DNA of 64,000 bases from JACKNG01 sp050184115 (GCA_050184115.1 JBFXAQ010000011.1:124001-188000); one strand, 5' to 3'. Positions 28,776 through 39,152 are shown, counted from the first letter of the stretch. Notes: a model not told the origin generated them from the letters alone. Program-made: numbers and translations.

Positions 28776-30110
28776 TCAATCACGGAACGGCCCCCAGGCG
28801 GGTTCGCGGACCTCGCCGCGCTGGAGCGCAAGACGTTGCTTGAGCCGGCCGTCGGTGGACACCGCGGCGAGCTCCGTCCCGGCAGCACCCATCGTGGCAT
28901 AAATTATCATACTGCCGTTCGGCGCGAAGCTCGGCGACTCGTCAAGGCGCGCGCCGGTGACGAGTTCGAAACTGTTGGTGGCGAGATCGAGCACACCAAT
29001 GCGGTAGCCGCCGTCGCCGCCGTGGACCATGGCCAGCTTGCGACCGTCCGGCGAATAGCGACCGCGCGCGTTGTAATTGCCCATGTCGAACGTGACCCGC
29101 TGCGGCGCGCTGCCGTCTAGGGCGAGGCGGTAGATCTGCGGGCCGCCGCCGCGGTCCGAGGTGAACACGAGCGCACGGCCGTCCGGCGACCAGCTCGCCT
29201 CGGTGTCGATGGCCGGGTGGTTGGTCAGGCGGGTCAGCGATTTCGAGGCCAGGCTAAACAGGTAGATCTCGGGATTGCCGTCGCGCGACAGGGTCACGGC
29301 CAGGCGCTCGCCATCCGGCGCGAAAGCCGGCGCGCTGTTGATGCCCGGACCGGAGACAATCTTCTCGCGTTTGCCGGTGCGGATGTCCTGCAGGTAGATC
29401 GATGAGTTGCGCTCCTCGAACGAGACGTAGGCGATGCGGTTGCCGTCCGGCGACCAGGCCGGCGACAGCAGCGGCTGGGTCGATTCGAGGATGGTGTGCG
29501 GATCGAAACCATCGGCATCGGCCACCTGCAGGCGGTACAGGGATTTGTCCTTCGACTGGCGTTCGACCGTGACATAGGCGATGCGGGTCGCGAACGCACC
29601 TTTCTGGTTGAGCAATCGCTCGTAAACCATGTCGGCGACGTGGTGAGCGGTCAGGCGCAGGTTGGCGGCCGAAGTCGGGATGCGATAGCCCATCAACTGC
29701 TTGCCGCGGTAGACGTCGACGACGCGGAACTCGACGACGTAGCCGCCGTCCGGCGCGCTCAGGACCTTGCCGATGACGAGGTTCTCCATGCCGAGCACGC
29801 GCCAGTCCTTGAAGTTGATGGCGCTGAAACTGGCCGGCTGCGAGGGCATGTCCTCGGGCGGCATGGTGGCGAACTGGCCGGAACGGGCGAGGTCGGCACG
29901 AACCACGCCAGCGATGTCCATTATCCCGGCGGTTTCGCCGACGGTCGCGAATGGCACGATGGCGATCGGCAGCGCCGAGGCGATGCCTTGCTCGATACGG
30001 ATGGTCAACTCGCCATCCGCCGCGCGGGGCGCGGGCGCCGCCAGCAGCGCGCACAAGGCGATCGAGGCGAACCCGGTACGACGGCGCTCAGGATTGCGGG
30101 GCAAAGTCAA
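28776..30110 (-). CDS. tolB: Tol-Pal system protein TolB
   Basis: Periplasmic partner of Pal: an N-terminal alpha/beta domain and a six-bladed beta-propeller made of repeats such as PAWSPDGNRIAYVSF, PAFAPDGERLAVTLS and ASWSPDGRALVFTSD. The precursor has 444 residues with a signal peptide (about 12-30, ASIALCALLAAPAPRAA). The only plausible start I find is TTG at 30110, inside the last codons of tolA (23-bp overlap), which suggests coupled translation. Confidence 0.94.
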   Translation of the reverse strand: MTLPRNPERRRTGFASIALCALLAAPAPRAADGELTIRIEQGIASALPIAIVPFATVGETAGIMDIAGVVRADLARSGQFATMPPEDMPSQPASFSAINFKDWRVLGMENLVIGKVLSAPDGGYVVEFRVVDVYRGKQLMGYRIPTSAANLRLTAHHVADMVYERLLNQKGAFATRIAYVTVERQSKDKSLYRLQVADADGFDPHTILESTQPLLSPAWSPDGNRIAYVSFEERNSSIYLQDIRTGKREKIVSGPGINSAPAFAPDGERLAVTLSRDGNPEIYLFSLASKSLTRLTNHPAIDTEASWSPDGRALVFTSDRGGGPQIYRLALDGSAPQRVTFDMGNYNARGRYSPDGRKLAMVHGGDGGYRIGVLDLATNSFELVTGARLDESPSFAPNGSMIIYATMGAAGTELAAVSTDGRLKQRLALQRGEVREPAWGPFRD

Positions 30111-31005
30111 AGGTAATGCTCCTCATCTGTTGAAACAGCCGCTGCTCCGAAGGTACTGGTAACGGCGCCGCCTTGCGCACGGCGTTCTCGGCCTGACGAT
30201 CGAAGGTCGGGTTGCCACTCGATTTCAGGATCTGGACACCGGCCACCTCGCCGCCCGGCACGATCGTGATGCGCAGCGTGCAACTCAGACCATCGAATCC
30301 GGGCAATATCGTATAAGACTGCATCACACGATTCTTGATGGCGCCTAGATAGCGACTGATCTCGCTGGTGTCTGCGGCAGCCTGCGCCGCCGCCTCCTCC
30401 GCCGCAAGTTCGTCCTGCAAGGCCTGCTCGATGCGCTTGCGTTCGGCCTCCGCCTTGGCCCTGGCTTCGTCCTCCGCTTTCTTCTTGGCCTCCGCCGCGG
30501 CCTTCTTCTGGGCCTCGGCTTGCGCCTTCTTCTTCGCCTCGGCTTCGGCACGGGCCTTGGTTTCGGCCTCGGCTTTGGCCTTCGCTTCGGCCTCGGCCTT
30601 CTTCTTCGCCTCGACGACCTTGCGCTCCGCTTCGGCCGCCTGCTTGCGAGCCGTTTCCGCCTTCTGCTCCGCCTCGGCCTTGGCCTTCGTCGCGGCTTCC
30701 TGCTCGCGCTTGAGACGCTCCTTCTTCGCTTCGAGTTCCTTGACCTGCTGTTCTTCGGCGCGGCGCTTCTGCTCCAACGCCTTGGCGGATTTCTCCTGTT
30801 CGCGACGTTTGGCGTCGTCGGCTGCCTTGAGTCGTTCGACCTCCTTGGCCACCGCCCCCTGGTCGATGACCCGAGCCTGGACGATGGGCCGGGTCTCGGC
30901 CGGTTTGACCAGCTTGTCGGGCAGAAAGTCGACACTCGCCGTGAGCAGCACGACGAGCAACCCGTGGAGGGCGACCGACAGTACGACGGCGCGCTTGGAA
31001 TACAT
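30088..31005 (-). CDS. tolA: Tol-Pal system protein TolA
   Basis: Inner-membrane anchored protein spanning the periplasm and energised by TolQR. The 305-residue protein has one N-terminal membrane helix (about 5-25, VVLSVALHGLLVVLLTASV), a long Ala/Lys/Glu-rich helical rod (about 50-215, many EAKKKAEAEA-type repeats) and a C-terminal globular domain from about 225 with YTILPGFDGLSCTLRI and NPTFDRQAENAVRKA, typical of TolA-III. The ATG at 31005 starts the membrane anchor. Confidence 0.94.
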   Translation of the reverse strand: MYSKRAVVLSVALHGLLVVLLTASVDFLPDKLVKPAETRPIVQARVIDQGAVAKEVERLKAADDAKRREQEKSAKALEQKRRAEEQQVKELEAKKERLKREQEAATKAKAEAEQKAETARKQAAEAERKVVEAKKKAEAEAKAKAEAETKARAEAEAKKKAQAEAQKKAAAEAKKKAEDEARAKAEAERKRIEQALQDELAAEEAAAQAAADTSEISRYLGAIKNRVMQSYTILPGFDGLSCTLRITIVPGGEVAGVQILKSSGNPTFDRQAENAVRKAAPLPVPSEQRLFQQMRSITFDFAPQS

Positions 31006-31015
31006 CGTGTGCCGT

Positions 31016-31450
31016 CTACTCCGCGGGTGGCTCGGTGATGAGGCCGACGCTGGCCACTCCGGCATTCTTGAGCAAGGTCATGACCTCGACGACGCGGCCA
31101 TAGTCGACACCGCGGTCGCCCTCCACCAGCACATCGGTCTTCGGCTTGTACTTGAGCACGGCTGCAATGCGTGTCATCAGGGCGTCATCGTCGATGGCCT
31201 GGTCGGGTGCCTCGCCGATATCGACGTAGACCAGACCCTGGGCGTCGACCGACACCACCACCGGCTCGTCGTCGCTCGGCGGCATGACCTCGGAGGGCGC
31301 CTGTGGCAAGTCGATCTTGACGCCCTGGGTGATGAGCGGCGCGGTGACCATGAAGATGATCAGCAGCACGAGCATGACGTCGATGTAGGGCACGACGTTG
31401 ATCTCGGACATGACCCGGCGACGGCCGCCGCGTGTGACAGGTGCGCCCAT
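31016..31450 (-). CDS. tolR: Tol-Pal system protein TolR
   Basis: ExbD/TolR-type subunit of the proton-driven motor. The 144-residue protein has a short cytoplasmic start, one membrane helix with the proton-carrying Asp in NVVPYIDVMLVLLIIFMV, and a periplasmic domain (TPLITQGVKIDLPQA..., VEGDRGVDYGRVVEVM). The ATG at 31450 follows the tolQ stop by 5 bp. Confidence 0.96.
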   Translation of the reverse strand: MGAPVTRGGRRRVMSEINVVPYIDVMLVLLIIFMVTAPLITQGVKIDLPQAPSEVMPPSDDEPVVVSVDAQGLVYVDIGEAPDQAIDDDALMTRIAAVLKYKPKTDVLVEGDRGVDYGRVVEVMTLLKNAGVASVGLITEPPAE

Positions 31451-31455
31451 GGCGG

Positions 31456-32130
31456 TCAGTCGTGCACCTGGCGGCGCAGGATGGAGATGAACTCCTCGAC
31501 GAAGATGTCGTAGCGGCCGAGGATGCGGTCGATGGCGCTGGCGTTGCGGTTGTAGCCGATGACGGCCGGGATCGCCGCGAACAGGCCCATCGCTGTCGCG
31601 ACCAGCGCCTCGGAGATGCCCGGGGCGACCATGGCCAGCGTCGCCTGGTGCACGTTGCCGAGCGCCTGGAAGGAATTCATGATGCCCCACACCGTGCCGA
31701 ACAGGCCGACATAGGGGCTGACCGAACCGACCGTGGCGAGGTTGGGCAGGCCCGCTTCCAGAACTTCCAGTTCGCGGCTGACGCTGACCTTCATCGCGCG
31801 CTGGGCGCCGTCGAGAATGTCCATCGCCTCCAGTCCGCCGCGTTTGCGCAGACGCGCGAACTCGCGGAAGCCCGCCTCGAAGATGCGCTCCATGGCGGTC
31901 GCGTCCTCGGTGTTGGCCGAGATACGGTTGTAGAGCCGGGTCAGGTCCTCGGTCGACCAGAACTCGTCCTCGAACGCCTCCATTTCCTGCCGCGCCTGGC
32001 GGACCTGTCGGCGTTTCGTGAAGATCAGCGCCCAGGACGCAATCGAGGCCAACAACAGCAGCAGCATGATGATCTTGACCAGCAGGCTGGCCCCGAGCAC
32101 CAGGCTCGCAATCGACAGGTCATTGTGCAC
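31456..32130 (-). CDS. tolQ: Tol-Pal system protein TolQ
   Basis: ExbB/TolQ-type pentameric motor subunit of 224 residues with three membrane helices. The first is near the N-terminus (SLLVKIIMLLLLLASIASWA), the other two are in GTVWGIMNSF...LVATAMGLFAAIPAVIGYN, and the large cytoplasmic loop has NRISANTEDATAMERIFEAG. It starts with GTG at 32130, overlapping the end of ybgC by 11 bp. Confidence 0.95.
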   Translation of the reverse strand: MHNDLSIASLVLGASLLVKIIMLLLLLASIASWALIFTKRRQVRQARQEMEAFEDEFWSTEDLTRLYNRISANTEDATAMERIFEAGFREFARLRKRGGLEAMDILDGAQRAMKVSVSRELEVLEAGLPNLATVGSVSPYVGLFGTVWGIMNSFQALGNVHQATLAMVAPGISEALVATAMGLFAAIPAVIGYNRNASAIDRILGRYDIFVEEFISILRRQVHD

Positions 32131-32533
32131 GTTCGAAATCCTTCAGCATGTCGGCGGGAATACGGCGCGGCGAAAATCGTTCGGCATCGACACAGGCCAC
32201 GCTGTTGCGAGCACTGCACACCGCGCGCCCGTCAGCGGCATCGATGACCTGGAGGAAGGTCATGCTCGCGCGCCGCAGGCGTTCGAGTCGCGTCGTCACC
32301 ACGAGTTCGTCATTGAAGCGCGCCGTAGCGAGATAGCGCACGTCGGACTCGGTGATGACGAACACCGCGCCGAACTCGGCGCGCACGCGGTCCTGCTCGT
32401 AGCCGAGCGCGCGCAGCCACTCGGTGCGCGCACGTTCCATGAAGCGCAGGTAATTGGCGTGGTAGACGATGCCGGCAGCGTCGGTGTCCTCGTAGTACAC
32501 ACGTATGGGCCAGACGAAGTGCTTGTCGCCCAT
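32120..32533 (-). CDS. ybgC: Tol-Pal-associated acyl-CoA thioesterase YbgC
   Basis: Hotdog-fold thioesterase of 137 residues and the usual first gene of the tol operon. The active-site aspartate lies in the signature IRVYYEDTDAAGIVYHANYLRFMERAR (Asp of YYEDTDAAG). The cellular substrate is uncertain; E. coli YbgC acts on short acyl-CoA and binds acyl carrier protein. It lies 6 bp downstream of ruvB, so the ruv and tol genes may be read through. Confidence 0.94.
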   Translation of the reverse strand: MGDKHFVWPIRVYYEDTDAAGIVYHANYLRFMERARTEWLRALGYEQDRVRAEFGAVFVITESDVRYLATARFNDELVVTTRLERLRRASMTFLQVIDAADGRAVCSARNSVACVDAERFSPRRIPADMLKDFERAQ

Positions 32534-32539
32534 GGACGT

Positions 32540-33583
<1,044 letters not shown>

Positions 33584-33608
33584 GATGAACTCCCGTGGCG
33601 TACGACGC

Positions 33609-34208
33609 TCATCGCGGCAGTAGGCTCTTCAGCACTTCGCGGATGATGGCTTCGCTCGACAGGCCATCGGTCTCCAGCGCGTGGACGTAGCGGCTCGCCT
33701 CCTGCGGTTTGTAGCCGAGCGCGATGAGGCCGGCCACGGCGTCGCCGGTGGCATCGGCGGCGGCGCCGACCGCCGGGGCCGCGGTCGCGGCGACACCGTC
33801 GCCGAACTGGCCGACGCGGTCGCGCATCTCGACGATGAGGCGCTCGGCGGTCTTCTTGCCGACCCCGGGCAGGGCGGTGAGGCGGGCAGTATCGTTGGCA
33901 TGCACGCACGCGGCGAACTCGTCGGCCGTCATGCCCGACAGGATCACCAGCGCCATCTTGGTGCCCACACCGTTGACCTTGAGCAGGCTGCGGAACAGCG
34001 CGCGCTCGCCCTCGCTGCTGAAGCCATAGAGCAGATGGGCGTCGTCACGGACGGCAAGGTGTGTATAGAGCGAGACCCGTTCATGCAGCTCGGGTAACGC
34101 CCAGATGGTGGTCATGGGGGCTTCGATCTCGTAACCGACGCCGTGGCAGTCGACGACAATCTGCGGCGGCTTCTTCTCGATCAGGACACCGGAAATGCGG
34201 CCGATCAT
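33609..34208 (-). CDS. ruvA: Holliday junction binding subunit RuvA
   Basis: Tetrameric junction-binding partner of RuvB. The 199-residue protein has the OB-fold domain I (MIGRISGVLIEKKPPQIVVD), two helix-hairpin-helix motifs including VNGVGTKMALVILSG and LPGVGKKTAERLIVEM, an acidic/Ala-rich linker (about 135-150) and the RuvB-binding domain III (ALGYKPQEASRYVHAL). Its ATG overlaps the ruvC stop by 4 bp (ATGA). Confidence 0.97.
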   Translation of the reverse strand: MIGRISGVLIEKKPPQIVVDCHGVGYEIEAPMTTIWALPELHERVSLYTHLAVRDDAHLLYGFSSEGERALFRSLLKVNGVGTKMALVILSGMTADEFAACVHANDTARLTALPGVGKKTAERLIVEMRDRVGQFGDGVAATAAPAVGAAADATGDAVAGLIALGYKPQEASRYVHALETDGLSSEAIIREVLKSLLPR

Positions 34209-34708
34209 GTGCGCCCCCCGGCCAGCGCGATGCGCGCCAGGCCCTCGCGCATGTGCGCGTGGCAGATGGCAGCGGCCAGCGCATCGGCGGCGTCCGCAGC
34301 CGGCAGGCGGTCGAGTTCGAGCAGGGCGCGCACCATGTGCTGGACCTGGGCCTTATCGGCGTGACCACGGCCGACCACGGTCTGCTTGATCTGGGTCGCA
34401 CTGTACTCATTGACACTCAGGCCATGGCGCCCGGCCGCGAGCATCGCCACGCCGCGGGCATGACCGAGCTTGAGAGCGGAATCGGCATTACGGTTCATGA
34501 AGACCTTCTCCACCGCGGCCTCGCTCGGCGCATGGCGCGCAATGACCGCGCTGAGTTCGTCGTAGAGCATGACCAGGCGTTCGTCGAACGGCCCATCGCC
34601 GAGACGAATGCAGCCATCCTCGAGGTGGCTGACGCGATGACGCTCGACCCGCACGACGCCGTAACCGGTGACGCGCGAACCGGGGTCAATGCCGAGGACG
34701 ATCGCCAA
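34205..34708 (-). CDS. ruvC: Crossover junction endodeoxyribonuclease RuvC
   Basis: Resolves Holliday junctions by paired nicks. The 167-residue RNase H-fold protein keeps the four acidic residues: Asp in GIDPGSRVTGYGV, Glu in AAVEKVFMNRN, and the C-terminal ADAADALAAAICHAH pair. No ATG or GTG lies at the right place; the TTG at 34708 gives the expected N-terminus (LAIVLGIDPGS) but its ribosome site is weak, so the exact start is uncertain. It is located 16 bp after yebC. Confidence 0.93.
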   Translation of the reverse strand: MAIVLGIDPGSRVTGYGVVRVERHRVSHLEDGCIRLGDGPFDERLVMLYDELSAVIARHAPSEAAVEKVFMNRNADSALKLGHARGVAMLAAGRHGLSVNEYSATQIKQTVVGRGHADKAQVQHMVRALLELDRLPAADAADALAAAICHAHMREGLARIALAGGRT

Positions 34709-34724
34709 GATCCTGTAGCGCCGC

Positions 34725-35474
34725 TCAATTGCCGAGCGCGGCCAGGATCTCGTCGGAGATGCTGGCGTTGGAGTAGACCTTCTGCACGTCGTCGAGATCC
34801 TCCAGCATGTCGAGCAGGCGCAACATCTTCTGTGCGTCGTCCTGCTCGATCTCGTTGTTGATCGCTGCGCGCATGGTGATCTCCGCGGATTCGGGTTCGA
34901 AGCCGGCCGCAATCATGCGCTCGCGCACGTCGGAGAATTCATCGGGGTCGGTGAGCACCTCGGCCGAACCATCCTCGGCAACCACGACGTCATCGGCGCC
35001 GGCTTCCAGCGCGGCTTCCATCAGGGCGTCCTCGCCGACACCGGCCTCGAAGGACAAGAGGCCGACCTTGGTGAACAAGTAAGCTACCGAACCGTCGGTG
35101 CCGAGGTTGCCACCGCATTTGCTGAAGGCGTGGCGCACCTCCGCCACAGTGCGGTTGCGATTGTCGGTCATGCAGTCGACCATCACCGCGGCACCGCCCG
35201 GGCCATAACCCTCGTAGCGGATCTCGTCGTAGTTCTCACCGTCCATCGCCCCGGCACCGCGCGCGATGGCGCGCTCAATGGTGTCCTTGGGCATGTTCGC
35301 CGCCAGCGCGGCGTCGACAGCGGCACGCAGGCGCGGGTTGGACGAGGCGTCACCGCCGCCCATGCGCGCGGCGACGGTGGTCTCGCGGATGAGCCGCGTG
35401 AACAGGCGCCCGCGCTTGGCGTCCTGGCGGCCCTTGCGGTGTCGGATATTGGCCCATTTACTGTGTCCGGCCAT
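34725..35474 (-). CDS. yebC: YebC/PmpR family regulatory or translation protein
   Basis: A 249-residue protein of the TACO1/YebC family, opening MAGHSKWANIRHRKGRQDAK and carrying NMPKDTIERAIARGAG and EGYGPGGAAVMVDCMTDNRNRT. Family members have been described as DNA-binding regulators and more recently as factors that help ribosomes through proline stretches; sequence alone does not decide. The position before ruvC is conserved across gammaproteobacteria. Confidence 0.95.
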   Translation of the reverse strand: MAGHSKWANIRHRKGRQDAKRGRLFTRLIRETTVAARMGGGDASSNPRLRAAVDAALAANMPKDTIERAIARGAGAMDGENYDEIRYEGYGPGGAAVMVDCMTDNRNRTVAEVRHAFSKCGGNLGTDGSVAYLFTKVGLLSFEAGVGEDALMEAALEAGADDVVVAEDGSAEVLTDPDEFSDVRERMIAAGFEPESAEITMRAAINNEIEQDDAQKMLRLLDMLEDLDDVQKVYSNASISDEILAALGN

Positions 35475-35570
35475 GGCGGGGTACGGCTTGCCTCCGGCTG
35501 AGATTACCGGGGCGCAATTGTCGCAAATCGCGCGCCCAGATGCAGCGGGCGCGACGCGCGGTCAGAGCGT

Positions 35571-36638
35571 TCAGGCGTCGTTGTTGCCGGCCAGTTGCTG
35601 GTGCCTGGCAGCGGCGAAATCGAGCAAGCGGGCGATCGGCCGGCGCGCCCGCATCGCGATCTCCGCCGGTACCTCGATCGTATTGCTACCGCTGCGTAGG
35701 GCGTCGCGCAGCTTGCGCAATCCGTTCATGGCCATCCAGGGGCAGGCAGCGCAGCTCTGGCAGGTGGCACTGCGGCCAGCCGTCGGCGCTTCGATCAGAA
35801 CCTTGCCGGGCGCCGCCTCACGCATCTTGTGGAAAATGCCGCGGTCGGTAGCGACGATGAACTCGGTTGCGTGCGACGTGCGGACCTCGTTGATCAGCCC
35901 GGAGGTCGAACCGACGTAGTCGGCCTGCTCAATGACCGCGCGGGGCGATTCCGGGTGGACCAGCACACGGGCTTCGGCATGGACACGCCGCAAGGCGCGC
36001 AGTTCCTCGCCCTTGAATTCCTCGTGGACGACGCAGGCACCGTTCCACAGCAGCATGTCGGCGCCGGTCTCGTTCAGCACGTAATCGCCGAGGTAGCGGT
36101 CCGGCGCCCACAGGATCTTCTCGCCGCGCTCCTTGAGGTGATTGACCACATCGAGCGCACTGCCGGAAGTCACCATCCAGTCGGCGCGCGCCTTCACTGC
36201 TGCGCTCGTATTGGCGTAGACCACCACCGTGCGGTCGGGATGGGCATCGCAGAAGGCACTGAATTCGTCCGCCGGGCAGCCCAGGTCGAGCGAGCACTCG
36301 GCGGCGAGATCGGGCATCAGCACACGCTTTTCAGGGTTCAGGATCTTGGCCGTCTCGCCCATGAAGCGCACACCGGCGACGACCAGCGTCGACGCCGGGT
36401 GGTCATGCCCGAAACGCGCCATGTCGAGCGAATCGGAGACGTGTCCGCCGGTCGCGTCGGCGAGCGCCTGAATGTCGGGCGAAGTGTAGTAATGCGCGAC
36501 GAGAACGGCGTCTTCAGCGCGCAGCAGCGTTGCGATTTCGGCACACAGGGTTTCGCGCTCGGCCGCATTCAACACTTCCTGCGCGCTGCGTGGAACGGCG
36601 ATCGGCGGACGGGGGCTCGGCACTGCGTTCACGGGCAT
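35571..36638 (-). CDS. nadA: Quinolinate synthase A
   Basis: Condenses iminoaspartate with dihydroxyacetone phosphate to give quinolinate in NAD synthesis. The 355-residue protein has the expected iron-sulfur ligands: Cys in LAAECSLDLGC, Cys in LLWNGACVVHEEF and Cys in ATCQSCAACPWMAMNG. AHYYTSPDIQALAD and VRFMGETAKILNPEK are further family motifs. The ATG at 36638 avoids an unrelated upstream segment. It lies between aspS and yebC, a place often taken by nudB in gammaproteobacteria. nadD, a later step in the same pathway, is also in this window at 46866-47528. Confidence 0.96.
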   Translation of the reverse strand: MPVNAVPSPRPPIAVPRSAQEVLNAAERETLCAEIATLLRAEDAVLVAHYYTSPDIQALADATGGHVSDSLDMARFGHDHPASTLVVAGVRFMGETAKILNPEKRVLMPDLAAECSLDLGCPADEFSAFCDAHPDRTVVVYANTSAAVKARADWMVTSGSALDVVNHLKERGEKILWAPDRYLGDYVLNETGADMLLWNGACVVHEEFKGEELRALRRVHAEARVLVHPESPRAVIEQADYVGSTSGLINEVRTSHATEFIVATDRGIFHKMREAAPGKVLIEAPTAGRSATCQSCAACPWMAMNGLRKLRDALRSGSNTIEVPAEIAMRARRPIARLLDFAAARHQQLAGNNDA

Positions 36639-36731
36639 GCTCACTGCGGGGCCGGAGCGCCCCGGCAACTCGGAGTTGGAGACCAGATATGACGTCGGCA
36701 GGGCAGGAATGCAACCCCGCCACTCCCGGGG

Positions 36732-38507
36732 CTATTCGCTGCCGACGGCCTTGCGCAGGCGAATCGACAGCTCGCGGAGCTGGCGTTCGTCGACCGGGCT
36801 CGGTGCCGAGGTCAACAGGCAGCTCGCGGTCTGTGTCTTGGGGAAGGCTATGACGTCGCGGATGGATTGCTCGCCGGCCATCAGCATGGTCAGGCGGTCG
36901 AGCCCGAAGGCGATGCCACCGTGTGGCGGGCAGCCATATTGCAACGCTTCGATCAGGAAGCCGAATTTCTCCTCGGCCTCCTCCGCGCCGATACCGAGCA
37001 GCTCGAACACCGCGCGCTGCATCTCGGGGCGATGGATACGAATGGAACCGCCACCGATCTCCGAGCCGTTCAGGACCATATCGTAGGCGCGGGAGATAGC
37101 CGTGCCCGGCGCCGCCCGCACGGTGTCGATGTCGGTGTTCGCTGCCGTGAACGGGTGGTGCAGGGCAGCCCAGCGCTTGCCGTCGGCATCCCATTCGAAC
37201 ATCGGGAAATCGATCACCCACAGGGGCCGCCACGCATCCTCGACGAGGTCGAGGTCCTGGGCCACCTTGTCGCGAAGCGCGCCCAGGGCGGCGTTGACCA
37301 CGGTGGACTGGTCAGCACCGAAGAACACCAGGTCACCGTCCAACGCGCCACAGCGGGCGAGTACTTCCTCGACGACCGCCGGGGGCAGGAACTTCAGGAT
37401 TGGCGACTGCAGCCCATTGATCCCGGCGCGACGGTCGTTGATCTTGATGTACGCCAGACCTTTGGCGCCGTAGATGCGAACGAAATCGGTGTAATCGTCG
37501 ATCTGCTTGCGCGTCAGCGCACCACCACCCGGTGCGCGCAGGGCAGCGACGCGTCCGCTCTCGCTCGCCGCGGGTTCGGCGAAGACCTTGAACTCGACCT
37601 CGCGCATGAGATCCCCGACTTCGACCAGCTCCAGGGGATTACGCAGATCAGGCCGATCGGAGCCATAGCGGTACATGGCCTCGGCGTACGTCAGACGCGG
37701 GAAAGGTTCCGGCAGGTCGACACCGAGCACGCCCCGGAAAAGCTGACGGATCATCGACTCCATCAGACCCGTGATGGCGGCCTCGTCGATGAAGGACATC
37801 TCGATGTCGAGCTGGGTGAACTCGGGCTGGCGGTCGGCACGCAGATCCTCGTCGCGGAAACAGCGCACGATCTGGTAGTAGCGATCAAGCCCTGACATCA
37901 TGAGAATTTGCTTGAACAGCTGCGGCGACTGAGGCAGGGCGAAGAAGCGTCCCGGGTGGGTGCGGCTCGGGACGAGGTAATCGCGCGCGCCCTCCGGCGT
38001 CGCCTTGGTCAGCATCGGCGTCTCGATCTCGAGAAATCCGTGGTCGTCCAGGAAGGCGCGCAGGGCGCTGGCGATGCGGGCGCGCAGGCGGATGTTCTCG
38101 CGCATGCGGTCGGTGCGCAGGTCGATGTAGCGGTAGCGCAGCCGGGTGTCCTCGTGGACGTGGCGTTCGTCGAGCTGGAACGGCGGCGTGCGGGCGTCGT
38201 TCAGGATTTCTAGTTCCTTGACCAGCACCTCGATGGCGCCGGTCGGGCGGTCGGGATTGACGGTGCCTTCCGGGCGCCGGCGCACCCGGCCCTGGATGCG
38301 CAACACGTATTCGCTGCGCACCCGCTCGGCGAGTGCGAAGGCCGCCGGGGTATCCGGGTCGATGACGACCTGGGCCAGGCCCTCCCGGTCGCGGAGGTCA
38401 ATGAAGATGACGCCACCGTGGTCGCGCCGATGATGAACCCAGCCACACAGTGCGACCTCCTGGTCGACGTGGGACTCGGTCAAATCACCGCAGTAATGGG
38501 TTCTCAT
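36732..38507 (-). CDS. aspS: Aspartyl-tRNA synthetase
   Basis: Charges tRNA-Asp. It is a 591-residue class II synthetase of bacterial type: an N-terminal anticodon-binding OB fold (about 1-110, VALCGWVHHRRDHGGVIFIDLRDREG), catalytic motif 2 (FRDEDLRADRQPEFTQLDIE), an inserted GAD domain (about 290-420) and motif 3 (GIAFGLDRLTMLM). Whether it also charges tRNA-Asn cannot be read from the sequence. The fmdB-like gene lies 106 bp upstream. Confidence 0.97.
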   Translation of the reverse strand: MRTHYCGDLTESHVDQEVALCGWVHHRRDHGGVIFIDLRDREGLAQVVIDPDTPAAFALAERVRSEYVLRIQGRVRRRPEGTVNPDRPTGAIEVLVKELEILNDARTPPFQLDERHVHEDTRLRYRYIDLRTDRMRENIRLRARIASALRAFLDDHGFLEIETPMLTKATPEGARDYLVPSRTHPGRFFALPQSPQLFKQILMMSGLDRYYQIVRCFRDEDLRADRQPEFTQLDIEMSFIDEAAITGLMESMIRQLFRGVLGVDLPEPFPRLTYAEAMYRYGSDRPDLRNPLELVEVGDLMREVEFKVFAEPAASESGRVAALRAPGGGALTRKQIDDYTDFVRIYGAKGLAYIKINDRRAGINGLQSPILKFLPPAVVEEVLARCGALDGDLVFFGADQSTVVNAALGALRDKVAQDLDLVEDAWRPLWVIDFPMFEWDADGKRWAALHHPFTAANTDIDTVRAAPGTAISRAYDMVLNGSEIGGGSIRIHRPEMQRAVFELLGIGAEEAEEKFGFLIEALQYGCPPHGGIAFGLDRLTMLMAGEQSIRDVIAFPKTQTASCLLTSAPSPVDERQLRELSIRLRKAVGSE

Positions 38508-38613
38508 GGGTGCCGGAGCTACTCTGCGCGGGCGCGGGAGCGGCGCATCATACGGTCAGATGCCGGTACCCGCAATGTCGACCCGGCGGTGCCCGCGGGG
38601 CTACTTCGGCAGT

Positions 38614-38934
38614 TCAGTCGGCGCCGCTGGCGCTCTTCGCCGGCGCCGTGTCCGAGCCCGTCTTGGGGGTGGCTTTTTCGTCACTGGACGAGGACTTATC
38701 GTTCGATTCGCTCCTGGCGCCCTCGCCTTCGGCCTTCTTTTGCGGCTTGCCCTTGTTCTTGAAATCGGTCTCGTACCAGCCCGTTCCCTTGAGTTGAAAA
38801 CCTGCCGCGGAAACGAGCTTTTTCAAGCCCTCCTTGCTGCACGACGGGCAGGTCGTGAGAAGGGGATCGCTGATGCGCTGCAGAACCTCGAGCTTGTGCC
38901 CGCATTCGCCGCATTCGTACTCATAGATGGGCAT
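38614..38934 (-). CDS. FmdB-family zinc-ribbon protein
   Basis: A 106-residue protein opening MPIYEYECGECGHKLEVLQ. Two CxxC pairs (CGEC and CPSC) form a putative zinc ribbon in the first 35 residues. After GFQLKGTGWYETDFK the rest is a charged, Lys/Ser/Ala-rich tail with no fold signal. Such proteins are common upstream of aspS in gammaproteobacteria; the function is unknown. The start at 38934 is fixed by the MPIYEYEC signature. Confidence 0.9.
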   Translation of the reverse strand: MPIYEYECGECGHKLEVLQRISDPLLTTCPSCSKEGLKKLVSAAGFQLKGTGWYETDFKNKGKPQKKAEGEGARSESNDKSSSSDEKATPKTGSDTAPAKSASGAD

Positions 38935-39047
38935 GGTTCGTTCCCGGACATAAAAGAGAGGCGCGATCATGGAGACCGGGGGAAAAATTTCAAGCGCCGT
39001 GCGCGCCCGCTGGGGCGCCTCGCACTGGCGCTAGCCGTCCCGGCGCG

Positions 39048-39076
39048 TTGTACCGGGGTGGGTGATTCGCTAGCAT
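39048..39076 (+). promoter_or_regulatory. Candidate sigma-70 promoter for tRNA-Lys
   Basis: TTGTAC (39048-39053) and TAGCAT (39071-39076) are separated by exactly 17 bp, about 75 nt before the tRNA gene. Both hexamers match consensus partly (3/6 and 4/6). The optimal spacing and placement make it the best promoter candidate here. Confidence 0.45.
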
Positions 39077-39152
39077 TGCGACCCCGCCGCGACGGCAGGT
39101 CCTCATGCTCCGGCCCCAACCGGGTCCAGACGGACGAAACCTTCGCGGCACC

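Noticed and set aside
30400..30900. Apparent tandem DNA repeats
   Set aside because: They encode the helical rod of TolA; repetition is at the protein level and not a DNA repeat element.
30368..31513. Alanine/serine-rich open frame opposite tolA
   Set aside because: Its low-complexity sequence is the complement of the TolA Ala/Lys/Glu rod, and TolA has intact end domains.
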